Positions 1-7,612 of a DNA stretch of 64,000 bases are shown here, piece after piece. The notes beneath the pieces were generated by a model. That model ran no database searches. It was given only the letters and a program-made list of their open reading frames with translations, and was not told where the DNA came from. Each line of letters starts with the position of its first letter. Position 1 is the stretch's first letter. Source of the stretch: an uncultured Moraxella sp. (lineage in GTDB: Bacteria > Pseudomonadota > Gammaproteobacteria > Pseudomonadales > Moraxellaceae); NCBI GenBank assembly GCA_943908425.1, contig CALTTC010000009.1, forward strand, positions 7,695-71,694. The letters are read 5' to 3'. The position numbers and the translations under genes were made by a program.

Positions 1-18
1 ACGCCAATTAGGTGAGCA

Positions 19-837
19 ATGCTTCATTTTATCGTTATCGGTAATCCCATCAGCCACAGCAAAAGCCCTGAGATTCACGCCCAATTTGCTAGCATCGCCA
101 ACCTACCTATCAGCTACCAACGGCAGTTTTGCCCCAATGATAAAGAGGCGTTTGTCGCTGTTGTACAAAGCTTTTTTAAAGGGGGCGGTACTGGGGCAAA
201 TGTTACCTTACCCTTTAAGCAAATGGCGTTTGATTTATGCCAAAAAGACGGCGTGTTATCAAAGAATGCCAAAAGTGCTTGTGCGGTCAATACATTATGC
301 CTAAAAAACGGACAACTGTATGGCGACAACACAGACGGTATTGGCTTATGCTATGACTTAAAACGAGTTTTAGCACAGCGTCAATTGGGCGATTTAGCAG
401 GCAAACGAATGCTAATTTTGGGGGCGGGCGGGGCAACACGGGGCATTATTTTGCCATTACTAAACGAAAAAGTCGCCCATATCACCATCGCTAACCGCAC
501 CAAAGCGCGTGCCAAACAGCTTGTCAGTGAACACAACAATCAATTAACCCAAGCGGATTTTGAGACACTGGACGGACACTTTGATATTGTGATTAACGCC
601 ACCTCTGCCACGACCACAGGGCAAGCCTTACCCCTACCCAAAAGCCTGCATGCCACAGTCGCCTACGAGCTAATGTATGGCAAACCGTCGCCGTTTTTGG
701 CACAGCTTAATCACGATTATGGCGTTGATGGTCTAGGCATGCTAATTGCCCAAGCGGGTTATAGCTTTGAGCTTTGGACAGGCATTTGTGCCAAAACGCT
801 ATTGCCAGCTTTTTTTGATGAGCCTATTTTACCATGA
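19..837 (+). CDS. aroE: Shikimate dehydrogenase
   Basis: 272 aa, the usual length. It reduces 3-dehydroshikimate to shikimate with NADPH in the cytosol (chorismate pathway). Visible motifs: substrate-binding NPISHSKSP (residues 9-17), NVTLPFK (61-67) with the catalytic Lys67, GDNTDG (102-107) with the catalytic Asp, a Rossmann loop GAGGAT (135-140), and NRTKAR (159-164), which fits NADP preference. The ATG at 19 is preceded by a weak AGGTGAG. The preceding gene lies outside the window, so operon membership cannot be judged. A hairpin follows about 20 bases after the stop. Confidence 0.97.
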   Translation: MLHFIVIGNPISHSKSPEIHAQFASIANLPISYQRQFCPNDKEAFVAVVQSFFKGGGTGANVTLPFKQMAFDLCQKDGVLSKNAKSACAVNTLCLKNGQLYGDNTDGIGLCYDLKRVLAQRQLGDLAGKRMLILGAGGATRGIILPLLNEKVAHITIANRTKARAKQLVSEHNNQLTQADFETLDGHFDIVINATSATTTGQALPLPKSLHATVAYELMYGKPSPFLAQLNHDYGVDGLGMLIAQAGYSFELWTGICAKTLLPAFFDEPILP

Positions 838-1289
838 TAAATCAATTATCACGCCACGTTATTTATCGGTTATCGGTTATCGGTTATATTAAGCGATAAA
901 TAATGCCAATTTGCCAATAGTGTTATCCACCTAAAAATATTAAAAAAAGCATTAAAGATAATTATCTTAAAATGCACAAATCAAAATTATAAAAACCCAT
1001 CAATGATGATAACCAAAAACACCAAGCGACTTTTACCTACCCAATATAATTATTAAAATATTATAGCAAAGTTTGCACCTATATAATGGCAAGTATTCTA
1101 ACAACTATTAAAATCCGTAAACAATGTACATAAAAATCCCAAATAAAATTTAAGATTTAGCACTAGCACATCGCATTAAATGATTTTCTGTCATCTAATA
1201 AAAAATATGCTAATTCGCAAACAATGCACACTAGAAAAACAAATCTCAAATACTAAAAAACAACAGATTTTCCAAGCCTAGCGTTTATT

Positions 1290-1326
1290 GCCATTTGGTA
1301 ATTATTGTACAACAAATGGCTTTTTT
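1290..1326 (+). terminator. Orphan rho-independent terminator
   Basis: An 8-bp stem, GCCATTTG (1290-1297) with CAAATGGC (1313-1320), closes a 15-base loop and is followed by TTTTTT. No protein gene lies within 450 bases upstream on this strand, so it may end a small RNA. Confidence 0.65.
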
Positions 1327-1648
1327 AATAAGTTGGTTAAAAAACTATCTTAATTTTTATATAGACACATTATTGAATTAAAATTTATCTACTCTATAAA
1401 AAAATTATAAAATACCCATTCAAAATATAAAAACTCTTAACATAAAAAATTATCAGCACTTAATCAGCTATTAGCCAGCAAATTTTAATAATTCAGTGTT
1501 TCTTAATTATAAAAAGCTAACTTATAATTAAATTATATGGGTATTTATATTTATAATTTTTAAATTAAATAAGATTGTCATAATAAAATCTTAAAAAATT
1601 GTGGTGGTCATAGGCAATCAGTTACAAAGCGTCGTTACAAAATCAGCT

Positions 1649-1677
1649 TTGCTATTGCCTATCATACTAAGTACAAT
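1649..1677 (+). promoter_or_regulatory. Promoter of the NCS1 permease
   Basis: TTGCTA (1649-1654), a 17-base spacer and TACAAT (1672-1677), about 39 bases before the permease start. Sigma70-type by inspection. Confidence 0.5.
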
Positions 1678-1715
1678 AGCACGCCCAATTTTTATCCAAC
1701 ATTTACCCAATATCT

Positions 1716-3386
1716 ATGCCCCAAAAACCACCCCTTGCCACCAACGACACCTATGCCACTTGCCGTGTACCTAGCCACAAAACGCTGGGGGGCGGTCATT
1801 TTGCGGCATTATACAGTGCCGAACATGTCGCAGGCGGTGAATTTGTTATCGGTGTGGCGTTTGCGACATGGGGGGCGTCCGCGTTTGATGTGCTGGCAGG
1901 GCTTATGCTTGGCAATCTGCTTGCGGTGCTAAGCTGGGCTTTGGTGTGTAGTCCGATTGCTGTGCGCGCTAGAATTACCCTGTATTATTATCTAGAACGC
2001 TTGGCAGGTCAGGGTCTTACGCGTTATTATACGCTATTAAATGCCCTAATTTTTGCGGTGATTGCTGGGGGTATGCTGACCATTGCTGGCTCGGCGTTAA
2101 ACGGCTTAGCAGATGCCCCACAGCAAACCCACTGGTATCCAACTAGCCCTATTTTTGTGCTTAGTGTTGGGGCTTTAGGCATAGCGATGGTCGCTGCAAC
2201 GTTACGGGGGTTTGCAAGCTTTGCCCAGTTATCAAAGCTATTTGCCCCGTGGCTGATGACGGTGTTTGTGGTCAGTGGACTTGCCGCCCTGCCTTATCTT
2301 TGGCACTCACACCCCACGCTTGATGGCTGGCAACTACTCACGCAAGTTGTCTGGAATAATAATACGGATAGCAAAGAGTCACTAAGTCTTTGGCAAATTG
2401 CCGCCTTTGCGTGGGGACTTAATCTACCGCTACATTTGGGCATGGGTGATTTGAGCACCTTACGTTTTGCTAAGCACAAAAATTACGGTTATTATTCAGC
2501 CCTTGCTGCTTATGGTGGGCATGGTGTCGCGTGGGTGGCGTGTGGCGTCTTGGGAGCAACCACGGCATTATTAGTACAAAAACCCTTAAGCGAGCTTGAC
2601 ATCGGTGGCGTAGTAACGCCGATTTTGGGCATTACTGGCACGCTAGCGGTGGTGCTTGCGTCTTTGACCACCGCCGTTCCTAGTTTTTATCGTGCCTGCC
2701 TTGGATTTAGCAGTCTTTTTGCTATTTATCGCTATCGCAATATCGCTTGTATTTTGGGAGTAATGATTACAATTATTGCCTGTTTTCCGCTCATTTTTTT
2801 GAAATGGCTTAACATTATGGCGTATTTTAATATCGCCCTAGCTCCCCTTGGGGCGGTCATTGCCTGCGAGCATTTTGTTTTGCCCCGCTTTGGCATTCGC
2901 CCCTTTTGGCGAGAATTAACCCAAAAAACGCACAATTATCCAGCCATTATCGCTTGCACGGTAGGCGTTATGATGGCGGTAATTTTACTTGCGACCAATC
3001 TTGTACAGTTGTTTTCTGTGTTTATTTGGGTGTATGTTAGCACCGCGTTCGTGTATAGCTTGCTTGCCATCCGCCAAGCACACCCTTTTAGGTCAGCACA
3101 AAGCCCCTCTACTCTATATAGTGATGCTTATGGCGATGAGACCAGTTACCCCATCAGTGTTCAAACTCGCTACCATCGCTATCGCCAGCCGTTGTTTATC
3201 GGGGCAATGCTGGCACTTGGCATTATGCTTGGGGGCAGTATTTATGGCTTTAGCGTGGCTGACCCCATCGCTTATCGCCCCCTATTTCAAGGCATATTAG
3301 CCAGCGGTAGCGTGCTGTATTTTGTGTGTATTATTGCTTGGCATAGGCAGGCTTACCAAAATTTGTGGCTTAAGACCACCAATTAA
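1716..3386 (+). CDS. NCS1-family cytosine/purine-type permease
   Basis: 556 aa integral membrane protein with about 12 hydrophobic segments. The N-terminal stretch around residues 40-80 (GVAFATWGASAFDVLAG, then GNLLAVLSWA) matches the first helices of the nucleobase:cation symporter-1 family, which imports cytosine, purines, allantoin, hydantoins or thiamine with H+ or Na+. Substrate cannot be told from sequence. It is single-transcribed, with a promoter 39 bases upstream and gltX following. No clear Shine-Dalgarno precedes the ATG at 1716, so the exact start is uncertain. Confidence 0.8.
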   Translation: MPQKPPLATNDTYATCRVPSHKTLGGGHFAALYSAEHVAGGEFVIGVAFATWGASAFDVLAGLMLGNLLAVLSWALVCSPIAVRARITLYYYLERLAGQGLTRYYTLLNALIFAVIAGGMLTIAGSALNGLADAPQQTHWYPTSPIFVLSVGALGIAMVAATLRGFASFAQLSKLFAPWLMTVFVVSGLAALPYLWHSHPTLDGWQLLTQVVWNNNTDSKESLSLWQIAAFAWGLNLPLHLGMGDLSTLRFAKHKNYGYYSALAAYGGHGVAWVACGVLGATTALLVQKPLSELDIGGVVTPILGITGTLAVVLASLTTAVPSFYRACLGFSSLFAIYRYRNIACILGVMITIIACFPLIFLKWLNIMAYFNIALAPLGAVIACEHFVLPRFGIRPFWRELTQKTHNYPAIIACTVGVMMAVILLATNLVQLFSVFIWVYVSTAFVYSLLAIRQAHPFRSAQSPSTLYSDAYGDETSYPISVQTRYHRYRQPLFIGAMLALGIMLGGSIYGFSVADPIAYRPLFQGILASGSVLYFVCIIAWHRQAYQNLWLKTTN

Positions 3387-3408
3387 ACTTTCACCAATTT
3401 TGGCAATT

Positions 3409-3417
3409 TGCTATAAT
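3409..3417 (+). promoter_or_regulatory. Extended -10 promoter of gltX
   Basis: TGCTATAAT, a perfect extended -10, with no good -35. Predicted transcription start is near 3424. The ATG at 3416 lies inside this box, so it cannot be the gltX start; the ATG at 3446 is used instead. Confidence 0.7.
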
Positions 3418-3445
3418 GGCGATGACCACCAATTTTGGAAATTTT

Positions 3446-4930
3446 ATGACCGTTCGCACTCGCATTGCCCCATCGCCCACAGGTTTTCCCCACGTTGGCA
3501 CCGCTTATATTGCCTTATTTAATATGGTATTTGCCAAGGCTCACGGCGGTGAATTTATTTTACGCATTGAAGACACCGACCAAACCCGCTCAACCGCCCA
3601 ATCAGAACAAATGATTTTGGACGCCTTAAAATGGGTAGGCTTGTCGTGGGCAGAAGGCCCTGATGTTGGCGGTCCACACGCCCCTTATCGTCAATCCGAA
3701 CGCAGTGCCATTTATCAGCAATACGCCAACGAATTATTAGAAAAAGGACACGCCTTTCGCTGTTTTTGTACAGCAGATGAGCTTGCCCAAATGCGTGATG
3801 AACAAATAAAACAAGGCTTGCCACAAAAATATGACGGACGCTATGCCACGCTTCCCAAAGAAGAATCCGACAAATTGGCTAAAAGTGGCAAGCCTTTTGT
3901 TATCCGAATGAAAGTGCCAGAATCAGGCGACTGCGTCTTTGATGATATGCTCCGTGGACAAATCACCATTCCCTATGACAGCGTGGATATGCAAGTTTTA
4001 TTAAAAACAGACGGCTTGCCAACCTACCATCTTGCCAACGTGGTTGATGACCATTTAATGCAAATCACCCACGTTATCCGTGGCGAAGAGTGGCTACCGT
4101 CCGCCCCCAAGCACAAATTGCTTTATCAGTATTTTGGCTGGGAGATGCCCAAACTGTGCCATATGCCCCTGCTTAGAAATCCTGATAAATCCAAACTCTC
4201 CAAACGCAAAAATCCCACCTCCATCACCTATTACCGTGATGCAGGGGTCTTACCACAAGCCTTGATGAATTATTTGGGGCGTATGGGCTATAGCCTACCC
4301 AGCGAGCAAGAGCGGTTTAGCCTTGATGAGATGATTGACAGTTTTGATATTCAGCGTGTGTCGCTTGGCGGGCCTATTTTTGATGTAGAAAAATTATACT
4401 GGCTAAATGGGGAATACCTACGCCAATTATCGCCGACCGAGCTAAAGCACGCTTTGCTTAACTGGGCAACCGATGACGACAAATTAACCGCCATCGCCCA
4501 CGCCATTCAGCCTAGAATCAATCTATTATCCGATGCCATCGGTTTGGCAGGCTTTTATTTTGCTAATCTGCCCAATATTCACGCCGATGATTTTGCTCAC
4601 AAAAATTTGCAAAACGAGCAAATCACCGAGCTACTACAGCTTGCCGTTTGGCAACTAGAAAGCTTACCTGTTTGGTCTGAAAGCAACATTTACCAAACAC
4701 TAAAAGGGCTTGCCAAGCACCTTGATATCAAACTCAAAGACTTTATGCAACCATTTTTTATCGCCATTGCAGGCAGTTCTGCCAGCACCCCTGTGATGAG
4801 TTCAATGGCGATTATTGGGGCAGATATGACCTTGGTACGTCTACGCCACGCCATTGACGTATTGGGCGGTATCAGCAAGAAAAAACTCAAAAAACTAGAA
4901 GAAGTGCATAAAAATTTGCCAAGCTTTTAA
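3446..4930 (+). CDS. gltX: Glutamyl-tRNA synthetase
   Basis: Charges tRNA-Glu with glutamate. A class I synthetase: HIGH-type motif PSPTGFPHVGTA at residues 9-20 and KMSKS-type KLSKR near residue 245. From the ATG at 3446 it is 494 aa and begins MTVRTRIAPSPTG, typical of the family. A TTGGAA Shine-Dalgarno sits 6 bases before that ATG. An in-frame ATG at 3416 lies inside the -10 box and is rejected as the start. tRNA-Glu itself lies about 0.6 kb downstream. Confidence 0.97.
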   Translation: MTVRTRIAPSPTGFPHVGTAYIALFNMVFAKAHGGEFILRIEDTDQTRSTAQSEQMILDALKWVGLSWAEGPDVGGPHAPYRQSERSAIYQQYANELLEKGHAFRCFCTADELAQMRDEQIKQGLPQKYDGRYATLPKEESDKLAKSGKPFVIRMKVPESGDCVFDDMLRGQITIPYDSVDMQVLLKTDGLPTYHLANVVDDHLMQITHVIRGEEWLPSAPKHKLLYQYFGWEMPKLCHMPLLRNPDKSKLSKRKNPTSITYYRDAGVLPQALMNYLGRMGYSLPSEQERFSLDEMIDSFDIQRVSLGGPIFDVEKLYWLNGEYLRQLSPTELKHALLNWATDDDKLTAIAHAIQPRINLLSDAIGLAGFYFANLPNIHADDFAHKNLQNEQITELLQLAVWQLESLPVWSESNIYQTLKGLAKHLDIKLKDFMQPFFIAIAGSSASTPVMSSMAIIGADMTLVRLRHAIDVLGGISKKKLKKLEEVHKNLPSF

Positions 4931-4954
4931 ATTAACAAAACAAAGGGAAAAATA

Positions 4955-5305
4955 ATGCTGTACGTACAAACCAAAAAAGACCTAAAAGCCAAAAAAAGCG
5001 GTAAGGGACTTAAAAAACCTCTCTCAAAAGAGATGCGTGCTTTTATACAGGGGGCGATTTTTGCTTTTTGTCAAGCCCACAAGACCCGCTGGTTTTGCAC
5101 CAAAGATTTGTTTGGTAAATCCAAGCATTGGACAGGAACGCCACTAGAGGGCATTGACCCCAAACGCTTAGATAAAATGGTGCCTTATATTTTGCGTGAT
5201 TACGCACTGGGCGATTTTGAGCAACGTAAATCGGATAAAAAAGGACGCATTGGCAAATCAGCCAATAAGTACCGTCTTATGGACAAAAAAACAAAAAACT
5301 CTTGA
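4955..5305 (+). CDS. Small basic protein of unknown function
   Basis: 116 aa, very rich in Lys/Arg, no signal peptide or membrane segment. Good Shine-Dalgarno AAAGGGA before the ATG, 24 bases after gltX, so probably co-transcribed with it. The centre has an aromatic/Cys patch (FCQAHKTRWFCTKDLFG). The basic ends suggest nucleic-acid binding, but I do not recognise the family. Its stop codon lies inside the TTGACA box of the tRNA-Ala promoter. Confidence 0.75.
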   Translation: MLYVQTKKDLKAKKSGKGLKKPLSKEMRAFIQGAIFAFCQAHKTRWFCTKDLFGKSKHWTGTPLEGIDPKRLDKMVPYILRDYALGDFEQRKSDKKGRIGKSANKYRLMDKKTKNS

Positions 5306-5330
5306 CAAGGACAAAAAAGACAGCTAAAAT
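5302..5330 (+). promoter_or_regulatory. Promoter of tRNA-Ala
   Basis: Consensus TTGACA (5302-5307), 17-base spacer, TAAAAT (5325-5330), ending 14 bases before the tRNA. One of the few full -35/-10 promoters in the window, as expected for a stable RNA gene. Confidence 0.8.
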
Positions 5331-5344
5331 ATGCACACCTTTTA

Positions 5345-5420
5345 GGGGCTATAGCTCAGTTGGTAGAGCACTTGCATGGCATGCAAGGGGTCAGCGGTTC
5401 GACTCCGCTTAGCTCCACCA
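5345..5420 (+). tRNA. tRNA-Ala (anticodon GGC)
   Basis: 76 nt cloverleaf starting GGGGCTATAGCTCAG. The anticodon stem CTTGC/GCAAG closes loop ATGGCAT, so the anticodon is GGC. T-arm GCGGTTCGACTCCGC; CCA is encoded. Its promoter is at 5302-5330. Confidence 0.97.
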
Positions 5421-5429
5421 AAGGGCCAG

Positions 5430-5470
5430 TTGTTAAGCAATTAACACAAAACATTGTTAAGTCATTAACA
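5430..5470. repeat. Two near-identical 17-bp palindromic repeats between the tRNAs
   Basis: TTGTTAAGCAATTAACA (5430-5446) and TTGTTAAGTCATTAACA (5454-5470), each nearly self-complementary, 24 bases apart. They could be RNA-processing hairpins or protein sites; nothing decides. Confidence 0.55.
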
Positions 5471-5562
5471 AAAAAATAGTATAAGCACCTAGGCACTGTT
5501 TATTTAGGTTTTAACATTAAATAAATCAGCTTATACACCCTTTAGCGAAAGCAACCATTTTT

Positions 5563-5638
5563 GCTCCGTTCGTCTAGAGGCCTAGGACTCCGCCCTTTCA
5601 CGGCGGCAACAGGGGTTCGAATCCCCTACGGAGTACCA
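5563..5638 (+). tRNA. tRNA-Glu (anticodon TTC), prophage attachment site
   Basis: 76 nt: acceptor GCTCCGT pairs with ACGGAGT (G-T at the first pair). Anticodon stem CCGCC/GGCGG closes CTTTCAC, giving TTC. T-arm AGGGGTTCGAATCCCCT; CCA encoded. From position 5590 onward its sequence is duplicated at 13972, so the 3' part of this working copy came from the integrated phage. Confidence 0.97.
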
Positions 5639-5884
5639 TTTAGAAAGCCATTCTTGCCAAAGAGTGGCTTTTTCTTTGCCTGCTGTTTCGGCTTTACATA
5701 GTAAAATAGTTTCAATAGGATTTAATCCTACATATTCTGCGAGTTGCCCTATTAGCTCATCATCTGGGACACGTCGCCCTGCTTTGTAGTCACCAAATCT
5801 AGTTCTTTGCATGCCAAATCTTTTTGCTAAATCTAATTGGCTACCTGCTTTTGTTTCAGCTTTACTTATAAGAATTTGTAACAT
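5582..5884 (-). CDS. Phage repressor-like helix-turn-helix protein
   Basis: 100 aa from the ATG at 5884, which has an AGGA Shine-Dalgarno 8 bases away; an upstream in-frame ATG at 5941 lies inside an operator and is rejected. Residues about 14-60 look like a Cro/XRE helix-turn-helix (LAKRFGMQRTRFGDYKAGRR, then VAEYVGLNPIE-like helices), resembling the DUF3693 proteins of small phages. The last 18 or so residues are read antisense through tRNA-Glu, so the C terminus depends on the integration junction. It faces four palindromes at 5906-6000 and is the likely immunity repressor. Confidence 0.7.
   Translation of the reverse strand: MLQILISKAETKAGSQLDLAKRFGMQRTRFGDYKAGRRVPDDELIGQLAEYVGLNPIETILLCKAETAGKEKATLWQEWLSKWYSVGDSNPCCRRERAES
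5590..5640 (+). repeat. attL core of the prophage (51-bp direct repeat)
   Basis: 51 bases identical to 13972-14022: 3' half of tRNA-Glu from the anticodon stem to CCATT. The match fails on both sides (position 5589 and 5641), defining the crossover core. Confidence 0.93.
5644..5675 (+). terminator. Phage-supplied terminator behind tRNA-Glu
   Basis: AAGCCATTCTT pairs with AAGAGTGGCTT (one G-T) around a short loop, then TTTTTC. It replaces the host terminator that now lies at 14035 and overlaps the repressor's coding end. Confidence 0.7.
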
Positions 5885-5905
5885 TTTGTAAATCCTATTG
5901 CTAAG

Positions 5906-6000
5906 TAACCAAAAATGGGGCATAATTAGAACATGTACCAAATTTGGTTATTTTTTTGATTTTGTGGTAACCAATTTTGGGGCTAACCAATTTTGGTTAA
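5906..6000. promoter_or_regulatory. Four operator-like palindromes of the prophage
   Basis: Copies of TAACCAATTTTGGTTA: 5906-5920 (degenerate right half), 5936-5950 (TACCAAATTTGGTTA), 5968-5983, and 5984-6000 (perfect). They fill the gap between the repressor and the small leftward gene, as an immunity region would. Confidence 0.7.
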
Positions 6001-6014
6001 TTGTGAACTATACC

Positions 6015-6143
6015 CTACTTTTTCTTTTTTGTAAACCAAAATACAGCCATTACAGTTGCTACTATGAGTGCAAATACGGCAAGTTCTTGGCTTAGATAGG
6101 GTTCAATAGTGTTATTAACAGTTGCCTTAACACCTTCAGTCAT
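6015..6143 (-). CDS. Small single-span membrane protein of the prophage
   Basis: 42 aa. Strong Shine-Dalgarno AAAGGAAA about 7 bases before the ATG. An N-terminal polar segment (MTEGVKATVNNTIEPYLSQ), one hydrophobic helix (LAVFALIVATVMAVFWF), then a basic KKKK tail. The layout is that of a mature filamentous coat protein without signal peptide, but it is transcribed with the repressor side, opposite to the structural genes. It may be a minor coat protein, a superinfection-exclusion peptide or a small toxin. The operators lie between it and the repressor. Confidence 0.6.
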   Translation of the reverse strand: MTEGVKATVNNTIEPYLSQELAVFALIVATVMAVFWFTKKKK

Positions 6144-6238
6144 TTTTTATTTTCCTTTGAAGTGGCTGAACCGCCCAAGCGGTGCTACAACACCTTTGGG
6201 CAATCCTTTAAATTAACATTTTTTGGACAAACACGCAA

Positions 6239-6736
6239 ATGCTAACACAGTCTAAACCGTCTAAAGCAGTTGCAACAAATTCGCCTAACGTCTCTAACCT
6301 TTGGGCGAATACCGCTCCCCAACCCCAGTTGGGGGGCAACTTATTTCTAGCAATGGTCACTAAAAATACAACAATAACTTCCATTGCTCTAGTCGATGAA
6401 TCTGGTAAAACCCTATTAAATAAACAAATGACAGACCCTAAAAAGGGCAAGCCATCTAAAAAGATGGTGGATATCTTTAGCGTTTGGTATGAACTAGCTC
6501 CCTTAATTAAGGGTAAGCAAGTTTATTTTGAAAACGCAAATAGCGATACGTATTTAATCAGTAAAGCGATGGCAAAAGGCTTTAAGCCCTTGCCCTTTGC
6601 TGCATTAAAATCAGGCTGTACGCCTGTTTGCTTAGGCAAATTGTGTGCGCATAATGCTTTAGTTAAACCAAAGCTTGTTGGCACGGCTTTAGAACGCGCT
6701 AAAAAACTACAAGCACTATGTAAGCCATTGATTTAG
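6239..6736 (+). CDS. Prophage protein of unknown function
   Basis: 165 aa, first rightward gene of the prophage, between the immunity region and the origin. No signal peptide or membrane span. Residues 38-110 have a beta-rich run (SIALVDESGKTLL) followed by VYFENANSDTYLISKAMAKG, faintly like the acidic core of RuvC/RNase H-fold nucleases or IS110-type transposases. That resemblance is weak and I assign no function. The ATG at 6239 has only a distant GGAC, so the start is uncertain. Confidence 0.6.
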   Translation: MLTQSKPSKAVATNSPNVSNLWANTAPQPQLGGNLFLAMVTKNTTITSIALVDESGKTLLNKQMTDPKKGKPSKKMVDIFSVWYELAPLIKGKQVYFENANSDTYLISKAMAKGFKPLPFAALKSGCTPVCLGKLCAHNALVKPKLVGTALERAKKLQALCKPLI

Positions 6737-7043
6737 GCTTACCGCCGATTGTTGGGTGGAAGGGCAAGAGACGACAGCGACAATTTAGGCGTAAAATAAA
6801 GTACGTTACTGGGGGAACCTTGCAAAGCGTACAACCGTATGAATGACACCAAATAAACAATAGTAGCGGTGCGGTAAATTGGGTTTATCCCTTGCTAGCA
6901 TAGTTCAAGTTTAGGTGGCGTGTGAACGGTGCAAGGGCGGCGAATATAGTCGTAATTCACACAGCAAGGGCATATATCTGTAACCTTGCCCCTTTGACGG
7001 TGATGGGCGAAGCGGTAGCAAAGCACCACACAAGGGCATCATT

Positions 7044-7081
7044 CTAGAGTTTGTGGTTTTTTTAAAAACCCCAAGCTCTAG
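7044..7081. repeat. Hairpin in the prophage intergenic region
   Basis: CTAGAGTTTGTGGTTTTT pairs with AAAAACCCCAAGCTCTAG, 18 bp with one mismatch and one wobble, and almost no loop. No T-run follows, so it is not a standard terminator. Confidence 0.7.
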
Positions 7082-7182
7082 GGTGAATATTTGCCCTTTT
7101 CTGGCTCAAGGCTCGCAATAGCAACCCTTGCCAGTTTAGCCACTTACCCCTTAACAACCAAATTTATATAAGTTATTGTTGT

Positions 7183-7351
7183 GGTAAAAGTGGTGGAATT
7201 TTGCACAATTTCGGCGACTTATCCACACTTTTCCACCCTTTAGGGCTTGCAAACTTATCCACAACGGCTTTATCGTTGTGGGTAAGTTTGTGGAAAAGAT
7301 GTGGGTTAAGTCGGGTCCTCCGAAATTGTGTAAAAACCGCCAACTTTTACC
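7183..7351. other. Nested palindrome with DnaA boxes (candidate phage origin/packaging hairpin)
   Basis: Four stacked inverted segments around one centre: GGTAAAAGTGG (from 7183) with its partner ending 7351; TTTTGCACAATTTCGG (7199-7214) with 7320-7335; 7216-7236 with 7290-7312; and AAACTTATCCACAACG (7251-7266) with 7274-7289. Loop GCTTTAT (7267-7273). TTATCCACA, the DnaA-box consensus, occurs at 7219-7227 and 7255-7263. In single-stranded phage DNA this folds into one long hairpin. Confidence 0.8.
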
Positions 7352-7612
7352 ATTGGATGTAACCAAGCACACTAGCTAGTTATAAGAGCAGGGGCAAAGC
7401 GGCAACGATTGCAGCGAAAATACTTTTAAAACAGTGGTTATAGATACTTACAAGATGTTTATTACTCGGCAGAAAGAATAGACAGCTTGTTTAGTAACTG
7501 TTAGCACTGGGCTTAAAAGATTGTAGCGTAAAGCGTGTTCGCCGCCCAAGGCAAAAGCCCCCCACAGTAATACGGGGGGAAAGAACATTAAATTAAACAA
7601 AGCAAGGCAGGT

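Larger units (their letters stand above)
838..1715. other. Long AT-rich intergenic region
   Basis: 878 bases without a convincing gene. It holds a 10-bp perfect inverted repeat TTATTTATCG/CGATAAATAA (859-868 and 894-903) around 8-base TTATCGG-type repeats, a free-standing terminator at 1290-1326, and a promoter for the following permease at 1649-1677. The rest is A/T runs. Confidence 0.6.
6737..7612. other. Prophage intergenic region (probable replication origin and packaging signal)
   Basis: 876 bases without a gene. It contains several CAAGGGC or inverse GCCCTTG words, an 18-bp near-perfect hairpin at 7044-7081, the 169-nt nested palindrome at 7183-7351, and a CCCCCC/GGGGGG hairpin at about 7559-7581 just before Rep. 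Filamentous phages keep their origins and packaging hairpin in such a region. Confidence 0.7.

Noticed and set aside
1..15. End of a gene before aroE (TPIR then stop)
   Set aside because: Only four codons; cannot be identified or distinguished from chance.
3416..3445. Upstream in-frame ATG as the gltX start
   Set aside because: It lies inside the -10 box TATAAT; the ATG at 3446 has a ribosome site and the conserved N terminus.
5898..6095. Rightward 65-codon frame across the immunity region
   Set aside because: It reads through the operators, has no ribosome site and is antisense to the better 42-aa gene.
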